From JBDNJM01 sp041687755 (GTDB taxonomy: Bacteria; Planctomycetota; UBA1135; GCA-002686595): a stretch of 19,411 nucleotides of DNA. The stretch spans positions 1-19,411 of the forward strand of contig JBDNJM010000165.1 of assembly GCA_041687755.1 (NCBI GenBank), given 5' to 3'. A model generated the notes under the pieces. That model searched no databases, was not told the DNA's origin, and worked only from the letters and a program-made list of their open reading frames with translations. The translations under genes and the position numbers were made by a program. Shown one piece after another: positions 14,452 through 19,411 of this stretch; positions within the stretch are counted from its first letter, which is position 1; the number at the start of each line of letters is the position of its first letter.

Positions 14452-16104
14452 TCAGTCGCCGATGAAGATCTCGACCACGTTGCTCGCGCGGTAGCTACCG
14501 AGCACCGGACCGCCGGGCTCCAACTCGAAGCTCTGGGCCCGGAAGACCGCACCTTCGAGGCTGGGCACGGCCGGAACCGTCACGGGTAGACCGGCGGACC
14601 CGGTTGCGTCGAGGTTCGCGATCCCCAACACGACGCTGCCGTCGATCGACGCGGAGCACAGGCCGACCTCGGGCGCCGGCAGCAGGCTGGAGCCGATGAC
14701 GAGCGCGGCCACGGTCCCCGGCACGCCATCGGCGAGCTGGAACCCCACGCTGGCGCCGGGCGCGGGCAGGCCCGTGCCCGTCAGGCGCGCGGCCCCGTCG
14801 CAGCCCACACCGATCGTGTGCATCGAGGACAGGCCCAGGTCGGCCACGCGGATGCCGAACAGCGTCGACGCGAAGCCCTGCACCACCGCCGTGAACAGGA
14901 CGCGATCGCCCGCCAGCTGGATGTTTCCCGGCGAGCTTCCGCCCGCGCCGGGAACGACGTCCACCAGCAGCTCTGGACCCGTCGCGCCACCGTCCCAACG
15001 GAACAGCTCCACGCCCGCGGCCACCGTCGACGCCCGGAAGACCACCGTCCCATCGGTGGCGACCTCCACGATCTCGGGCCCCACCGTGCCGAAGAACGCA
15101 GGCGCGCCCACCGACTGCGGGCTCGTCCCCGGACCGTCCCACACCCACAGCGCGCTGCTCAAGAACAGCGCCGGCGCGTTCAGGTAGAGCCGCTGCGCAG
15201 GCCCCTCCAGGGCCCGCAGCGGTAGCGGCTTGGCCGCGCTCGGCACACCCGCCAGAAGTACCGGAGCACCGCCCGCAAGCGGCACCGTCCAAACTCCGCT
15301 GACCCCTGCCCCGTTCGCGCGAAAGGCTAGGCGATCCTGGAACAGCACCAGATCCGTCGGCGCGCTCGAGGCCGGGCCGGCCGCGACCTCGGCGAAGATC
15401 TGCGTTCCGGTGGGTGTTCCGTCAGTGACCCAGACCTCGCTCCCGTTGGACCCGTTCCTGGCAACAAACCAGGCGCGTTCCCCGTCGGTCACCGCGACCT
15501 CGGAGAAGCTGACGCCCCCGGTCGGTCCGCCGCCGGCGAGCTGCGCCAGCTGGACGGTTCCCGCGCTCGTGCCATCGCTGATCCAAGGTTGTTCGATCCC
15601 GACCGAGTTCGCGCGCGCAATGAGCAACCGTCTGCCGATGGCGGTGATAGCGCCGAGCCCCCCCTGTTCGGGCCCGAACGAAATCCGCGTCGGGTCCGGT
15701 CCGGTTCCATCTAGAACCCACAGTTCAAACTCGAATTCCCCGGTCGTTGGCGAGGTGAACGAGACCGTCGTAAAGAGCAGGTCTTCGGCCGCCGTGATGC
15801 TGCCCAAGTTGACCGAGCCCGCCGGGACCGGAGGATCCAGCAGCTGGGTCACGTTGCCCGGCGCCCCCGTGATCCCCGCGACGCCGAATTCCAACGAGCC
15901 GAACACGAACAAGCCCCGCCATACGACGCTCCCCACGAAGAACAGGATCTCCGGATTGGCCAGGGCTGTTCTGGCGATGTCATCGCCCTCGACCAGCGAA
16001 GAGAGCGAGAGGTTGGTGCCGGTTCCGACCCTGAACACGACCTCCTGACCGAGCCGACGAATCGCGGAGGGCGCTACCGCGTTGGTGATCGGCGTGACGG
16101 GCAC
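14452..16104 (-). CDS. ELWxxDGT-repeat exported protein
   Basis: The 550-residue beta-rich protein consists of propeller-like repeats with the ELWxxDGTxxGT signature: ELWVLDGT (127-134), EQPWISDGTSAGT (171-183), SEVWVTDGTPTGT (222-234) and degenerate copies near 318 and 366. Residues 428-550 form a separate tail with the GCDG and LCS cysteines, shared with the neighbouring pseudogene and the secreted nuclease. ELWxxDGT proteins are extracellular or surface proteins of unknown function. GTG at 16104 is the first usual start, but the frame stays open upstream to a TAG at 16144-16146 and reads ILSLLLCLQC, a convincing signal-peptide core with no ATG/GTG/TTG before it. The true start may be a rare codon such as ATT, or a small lesion may have removed it. 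The gene is convergent with the pseudopilin. Confidence 0.78.
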   Translation of the reverse strand: MPVTPITNAVAPSAIRRLGQEVVFRVGTGTNLSLSSLVEGDDIARTALANPEILFFVGSVVWRGLFVFGSLEFGVAGITGAPGNVTQLLDPPVPAGSVNLGSITAAEDLLFTTVSFTSPTTGEFEFELWVLDGTGPDPTRISFGPEQGGLGAITAIGRRLLIARANSVGIEQPWISDGTSAGTVQLAQLAGGGPTGGVSFSEVAVTDGERAWFVARNGSNGSEVWVTDGTPTGTQIFAEVAAGPASSAPTDLVLFQDRLAFRANGAGVSGVWTVPLAGGAPVLLAGVPSAAKPLPLRALEGPAQRLYLNAPALFLSSALWVWDGPGTSPQSVGAPAFFGTVGPEIVEVATDGTVVFRASTVAAGVELFRWDGGATGPELLVDVVPGAGGSSPGNIQLAGDRVLFTAVVQGFASTLFGIRVADLGLSSMHTIGVGCDGAARLTGTGLPAPGASVGFQLADGVPGTVAALVIGSSLLPAPEVGLCSASIDGSVVLGIANLDATGSAGLPVTVPAVPSLEGAVFRAQSFELEPGGPVLGSYRASNVVEIFIGD

Positions 16105-16146
16105 GCATTGAAGGCAAAGCAGCAGGGAAAGAATGGGCGAGTTCTA

Positions 16147-16764
16147 TGGGCTGGGACGGGCGGCGAGGGAGGCGCGGACAGGGACCTGCACCGGCAATGC
16201 TCCAGCATGCGCCCTCCACCGCCGTGCGTTAGGTCCTGCGCTAAAACGACAGGACGGATGCCTCCTCGGGCCCGCGAGTGCCCATGGGCCGCCCTCGCCC
16301 AGTGCCCCGATCGCCCGAAACGAAGGGGAGCCGCCGGCCCCGAAGGGCTGACGGCTCCTGTGCCGCGGGTCTCAGGAGGGTGAGCACCGCAGCGCCCCCC
16401 GGGGGCGCAAAAGGGCGGGTCGCCGCGCCGGGGGACACCGAAGCCGACCGGAGCCGGCCTCGACCTGGAAAGTTACCCCGGCCTGGGTCACCGGGCAGGG
16501 AATCGCACGGAAGCGCTGCGTGCGGGGCCGACGAGTGCGCCGGGGACGGGTCTCGGGAAGGCCTCGAGAAGCGCTCGGAAAGGCACCGGGCAAGACCGCA
16601 GCGCTCGCTCGCCCCCGCCCGAGCCACCGTCTCCCCCGCACCCTGGGTAGACCGCGGCTGCACAAAACGGTTGCGCCCGAATCCTCAGGCGCCTTCACCA
16701 CACCGCTCCCAGCCGGCCCGCCCCCCTCGATGGGCGCCAGCGAGCCGTCACCGTCCGAGTCGCT
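16147..16764. other. 618-bp gene-free stretch with stem-loop potential
   Basis: Very G+C-rich sequence between the start region of the repeat protein and the stop of the rhodanese gene. Open frames here have low-complexity Arg/Pro/Ala translations and I reject them. Two stem-loops are visible. GGAGCCG (16327-16333) pairs with CGGCTCC (16352-16358), with GCCC/GGGC and a CGAA loop inside. GCGCCCCC (16392-16399) pairs with GGGGGCGC (16401-16408). Neither has a following T run. I recognise no known RNA family, though an unannotated structured RNA or long leader is possible. Confidence 0.4.
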
Positions 16765-17307
16765 CTACTCCGTCGAGTAGTCGGCCAGCGACGGATCCAG
16801 GTCCGTGCGCCAAGCGTCCAGTCCGCCCTTCATCGCGTAGATCTGCTCGAACTTGTGGCCCGCGAAGTAAGCGGCCACGTCGAGCGCCTTCGCGCCGTCC
16901 TTGCACGCGAACACGATGCGCGTGTCCTTCGGCAGATCCATGTACTGCTGGCTGTTCGTGTAATCCATCGGCTCCGCGCCGGGGATCGCGACCTTGGCGA
17001 TCTCGTCGCCGCCGCGTACGTCGATGAAGCGCAGGGTCTCGCCCGCATCCAGCCAGCCCTTCAACTGCGTCGGGGTGACGCTCATCTTGGCGTCCACTTC
17101 TCCGGCGCGGCCCAGGTACTCCACGACCTCGTTGACGTCGAGGATGTTGTGGTCCGCACACATCTTGGTCAGCGTGTCGGACGGCTGGTACGCGCAGGAG
17201 GTGCAGCCGCCCACGTGGTAGCGGGTGAACAGCGCCCGGCGGGCGGAGGGGATCCGGGTCTCGATCTCTTCCATCGTGAGATCGGGCGTGATGGTCGTAG
17301 TGGTCAC
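16765..17307 (-). CDS. Rhodanese-like protein with an N-terminal Cys-rich (DUF1858-like) domain
   Basis: The 180-residue protein has two parts. Residues about 8-66 (DLTMEEIETRIPSARRALF, then VGGCTSCAY and a third Cys at 50) resemble the small DUF1858-type domain with a CxxC pair, found alone or fused to redox and sulfur-handling proteins. Residues about 76-168 are a single rhodanese domain with FIDVRGGDE and the active-site loop ACKDGAKAL, placing the catalytic Cys at 135, followed by KGGLDAWR. The combination suggests sulfane-sulfur transfer or a redox-linked sulfur carrier; the acceptor is unknown. GTG at 17307 is the start used; no Shine-Dalgarno sequence is clear. The gene is divergent from proS, 301 bp away. 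A TACAAT hexamer on the minus strand near 17390 could be its -10 box. Confidence 0.8.
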   Translation of the reverse strand: MTTTTITPDLTMEEIETRIPSARRALFTRYHVGGCTSCAYQPSDTLTKMCADHNILDVNEVVEYLGRAGEVDAKMSVTPTQLKGWLDAGETLRFIDVRGGDEIAKVAIPGAEPMDYTNSQQYMDLPKDTRIVFACKDGAKALDVAAYFAGHKFEQIYAMKGGLDAWRTDLDPSLADYSTE

Positions 17308-17608
17308 AGTCGTGGGGGGGCGCCTTGGGCGTCGCTAGGGGTGAAGTGGGAGCGTCCAGCGCACTCGAGCGGCCTGGACCCTTGGAATTGTAGTCCGTCC
17401 GGGGCTGGCCCTCCCGCTGGATCGCCGTCCAGGTCCCCCAACCCCAGCCCCGGCCGCCGCCCGGGCGGTGCGTTGACCAGGATTCCAGCCGGCTGCCCAA
17501 GCCCGCGGGCCCGGGTCTCCGTATCCTCTTGCGCCCCGACTGGAGCGCCGCTCCTTCCCCACCGACCCGCCTCCCCGGCCGCCCACCGCGGCCCCGACTC
17601 GCCCCGCC
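17308..17608. other. Divergent intergenic region between the rhodanese gene and proS
   Basis: No gene is seen. On the minus strand a TACAAT hexamer (near 17392-17387) could be a -10 element for the rhodanese gene, without a clear -35. On the plus strand a TATCCT hexamer near 17522 is a weak -10 candidate for proS. No T-box leader motif was recognised upstream of proS, and proS has no visible Shine-Dalgarno sequence. Confidence 0.35.
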
Positions 17609-19081
17609 ATGGCCCAGCACCCGATCACCCCCCGCGCCACCGACTACGCCCAGTGGTACCAGGACGTCATCGCCCACGGCCAGCTCGCCGAGGCCGCCGG
17701 CGTCGTCAAGGGCTGCATGGTCATCAAGCCCCACGGCTGGGCGATCTGGGAGAAGATCCAGGCCGACCTCGACCGGCGCTTCAAGGAAACCGGCCACAAG
17801 AACGCGGCCTTCCCGATGCTCATCCCCCAATCCTTCATGACGAAGGAGGCCGAGCACGTGGAGGGCTTCGCGCCGGAGCTCGCGGTCGTGACCCACGCCG
17901 GCGGCAAGGAGCTCGAGGAGCCGTACGTCATCCGGCCCACCTCGGAAACGATCATCGGTCACTTCTTCTCGAAGTGGATCGACTCCTACCGCGACCTGCC
18001 GCTGCTGATCAACCAGTGGGCGAACGTCATGCGCTGGGAGCTGCGCACGCGCCTCTTCCTGCGCACGTCCGAGTTCTACTGGCAGGAGGGCCACACCGCC
18101 CACGCGACGATGGCCGAGGCCCAGGAGGAGACGGAGAAGATGCACAACGTCTACGCCGACTTCTGCCGTGAGATCATGGCCATGCCCGTCATCCGCGGCA
18201 TCAAGACCGCGAACGAGCGCTTCGCCGGCGCCATCGAGACGCGCACGATCGAGGCCTACATGCAGGACGGCAAAGCCCTGCAGGCCGGCACCAGCCACAA
18301 CCTGGGCCAGAACTTCGGCAAGGCGTTCGACGTCATGTTCCAGAACGAGTCCGGCGAGCGCGAGTACGTCTGGCAGACCTCCTGGGGCGTCTCCACGCGC
18401 CTGATCGGCGCCGTGATCATGTCGCACTCCGACGACGAAGGCCTGGTGCTGCCGCCCAAGCTCGCGCCGATCCACGTCGTCATCGTTCCGATCTGGCGCA
18501 AAGAACCCGAGCGCGACGCCGTGCTCGAGGCCGGCCGCCGCATCGCCGCCGAGCTGCGCGAGGACGGGCTGACCGTCGAGCTCGACGACCGCGAGGGCAT
18601 GAAGCCCGGCGCTAAGTACTACGACTGGGAGCGCAAGGGCGTGCCCGTCCGGATCGAGCTGGGCCCGCGCGACATCGCCTCGAACACCGTCATGATCAAG
18701 CGTCGCATCGCCGAGATCGGCGAGAACGGCCGGCCGATCAAGGAGACGCTTCCGATGGCCGACCTCGGCATCGCCATCGGCCAGATCCTCGACGAGATCC
18801 AGAACGAGCTGCTCGCCCGCGCCGAGGCGCGGCTGGCCGAGAACACCGTCCCCGTCGACACCTGGGACGATTTCACCGCGATCTTCGAGGGCGGCGACAG
18901 CAAGTTCGTCTACGCCCACTGGGACGGCACCGAGGCCACCGAGCTCGCCATCAAGGCCGAGACCAAGGCCACGATCCGCTGCATCCCGACCGACGGCGAC
19001 GGCCCGGCGCCCGAAGCCGGCAAGTGCATCAAGACCGGCGCGCCGTCGACCCAACGCGTGCTGTTCGCGAAGAACTACTAG
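17609..19081 (+). CDS. proS: Prolyl-tRNA synthetase, archaeal/eukaryal (ProS type 3)
   Basis: This 490-residue class II aminoacyl-tRNA synthetase charges tRNA-Pro with proline in the cytoplasm. Motif 1 lies around AAFPMLIPQSFMTKEAEHVEGF (66-87, shown here in family context), proline-binding RPTSET is at 109-114, motif 2 is LRTSEFYWQEGHTAH (151-165) and motif 3 is in WGVSTRLIGAVIMSHSDD (259-276). The anticodon-binding domain begins near LPPKLAPIHVVIVP, and the C-terminal extension ends ...QRVLFAKNY, as in the short archaeal/eukaryal-type enzyme. It lacks the long editing insertion of the E. coli-type enzyme, so the length is normal for type 3. The start at 17609 is the first ATG and matches the family N-terminus. 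A long open frame on the opposite strand is an artefact of codon bias. Confidence 0.96.
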   Translation: MAQHPITPRATDYAQWYQDVIAHGQLAEAAGVVKGCMVIKPHGWAIWEKIQADLDRRFKETGHKNAAFPMLIPQSFMTKEAEHVEGFAPELAVVTHAGGKELEEPYVIRPTSETIIGHFFSKWIDSYRDLPLLINQWANVMRWELRTRLFLRTSEFYWQEGHTAHATMAEAQEETEKMHNVYADFCREIMAMPVIRGIKTANERFAGAIETRTIEAYMQDGKALQAGTSHNLGQNFGKAFDVMFQNESGEREYVWQTSWGVSTRLIGAVIMSHSDDEGLVLPPKLAPIHVVIVPIWRKEPERDAVLEAGRRIAAELREDGLTVELDDREGMKPGAKYYDWERKGVPVRIELGPRDIASNTVMIKRRIAEIGENGRPIKETLPMADLGIAIGQILDEIQNELLARAEARLAENTVPVDTWDDFTAIFEGGDSKFVYAHWDGTEATELAIKAETKATIRCIPTDGDGPAPEAGKCIKTGAPSTQRVLFAKNY

Positions 19082-19160
19082 CCCGGATTATTCACCAGTA
19101 GTAGGGCACGCGGGACATGGCCGACGTGCTCGGTGAGACTAGCATGGCGGTCACCATCGA

Positions 19161-19411
19161 TCAGACTGCCCTCGCGGCGGCGCTCACCCTCGCCGCCTCC
19201 CCGATAAGGCGCAGCTTCTCCTGGACGGATCGCTTGCCGCCCTTCCGGACCTTCGCTTCACCGGCTGGCCTGTCTCCGGCACCGTCAACGGCTTCCTCGT
19301 CGTTCATCCCTCCCAACCTACGCGCGTCCCGCAGCCAGCGGGAGAGCGTTGGCTGAGAGAGCCCGACCTCCCTCGCGAGAGCGGCTGCCGGGATCCCCTC
19401 GGGTCCCACCA
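19161..19411 (-). pseudogene. Truncated transposase orfA-like helix-turn-helix protein (runs off the window)
   Basis: The minus-strand frame is open from the window edge to a stop at 19161-19163. It contains a helix-turn-helix AAALAREVGLSQPTLSRWLRD, a spacer, then KRSVQEKLRLIGEAARVS. This is the pattern of IS3-like orfA proteins in which such a segment continues into LSxxELGxxLRREGLHxAxLxxWR. Here the protein instead ends in SAAARAV at exactly that point, so its C-terminal part is missing. The start is outside the window. It is a DNA-binding transposase subunit, probably inactive, and the second insertion-sequence trace in the window. Confidence 0.6.

Noticed and set aside
16392..16408. Rho-independent terminator at the GCGCCCCC/GGGGGCGC hairpin
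   Set aside because: The stem has a single-base loop and no T run on the downstream side of either strand.
16147..16764. 4.5S RNA, RNase P RNA, tmRNA or a known riboswitch
   Set aside because: I looked for the conserved cores of these RNAs and found none; only generic G+C-rich stem-loops are present.
16748..19054. 768-residue open frame on the minus strand opposite proS
   Set aside because: It is antisense to an unmistakable prolyl-tRNA synthetase, with a repetitive Asp/Val/Gly/Leu/His composition typical of the reverse complement of high-G+C coding DNA.

Overview
The window is high-G+C DNA from a bacterium that is probably a member of the Planctomycetota, most likely from an uncultured or environmental lineage. 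The placement is inferred from several features together: exported proteins made of ELWxxDGT-type repeats, a common C-terminal beta-rich tail on unrelated exported proteins, many lipoproteins and proteins of unknown function, starts without a clear Shine-Dalgarno sequence, and an archaeal/eukaryal-type prolyl-tRNA synthetase. No rRNA, tRNA or CRISPR array was seen.

Layout. Positions 1-208 are the right end of an IS66-family insertion sequence: the transposase C-terminus, then a terminal GTAAGCG-type repeat. Positions 209 to about 3000 form an island of visibly lower G+C. It holds a translationally coupled minus-strand pair, a small cysteine-rich protein followed by a large membrane-anchored protein that carries an 11-G tract in its coding strand. 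Positions 3000-4825 are a rearranged zone. It contains three copies of a ~55-60 bp palindromic element (two arranged head to head as a 138-bp near-perfect palindrome) and a second, decayed copy of the junction between two NAD(P)-dependent dehydrogenase-like genes. The intact genes of that pair are at 3697-4449 and 4616-5857, both on minus.

From 6030 to 12019 lie ordinary chromosomal genes: a YciI-domain lipoprotein (+), a terminator, a DUF6624-like lipoprotein (-), a secreted endonuclease/exonuclease/phosphatase protein (+), and a kefF-kefC potassium-efflux operon (-) with an ATGA overlap. From 12056 to about 13740 is a pseudogene of an ELWxxDGT-repeat exported protein. Its lesions can be read directly: two in-frame stops, frameshifts, and a 22-bp tandem duplication. 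An orphan type II/IV pseudopilin-like protein (+) and an intact ELWxxDGT-repeat paralogue (-) follow. The right end has a rhodanese with an N-terminal Cys-rich domain (-), divergent from proS (+), and then a truncated transposase orfA-like fragment running off the window.

How the genes relate. kefF and kefC form a clear functional unit, a K+/H+ antiporter and its flavoprotein activator. The two dehydrogenase-like genes are co-directional but are separated by the giant palindrome. The nuclease, the pseudogene and the intact repeat protein share a C-terminal module, which suggests a common export or surface role. The most unusual signals are the 138-bp palindrome with its duplicated flanks, the G11 tract in the island gene, and the shared C-terminal module. 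No complete, obviously new multi-gene system was recognised.
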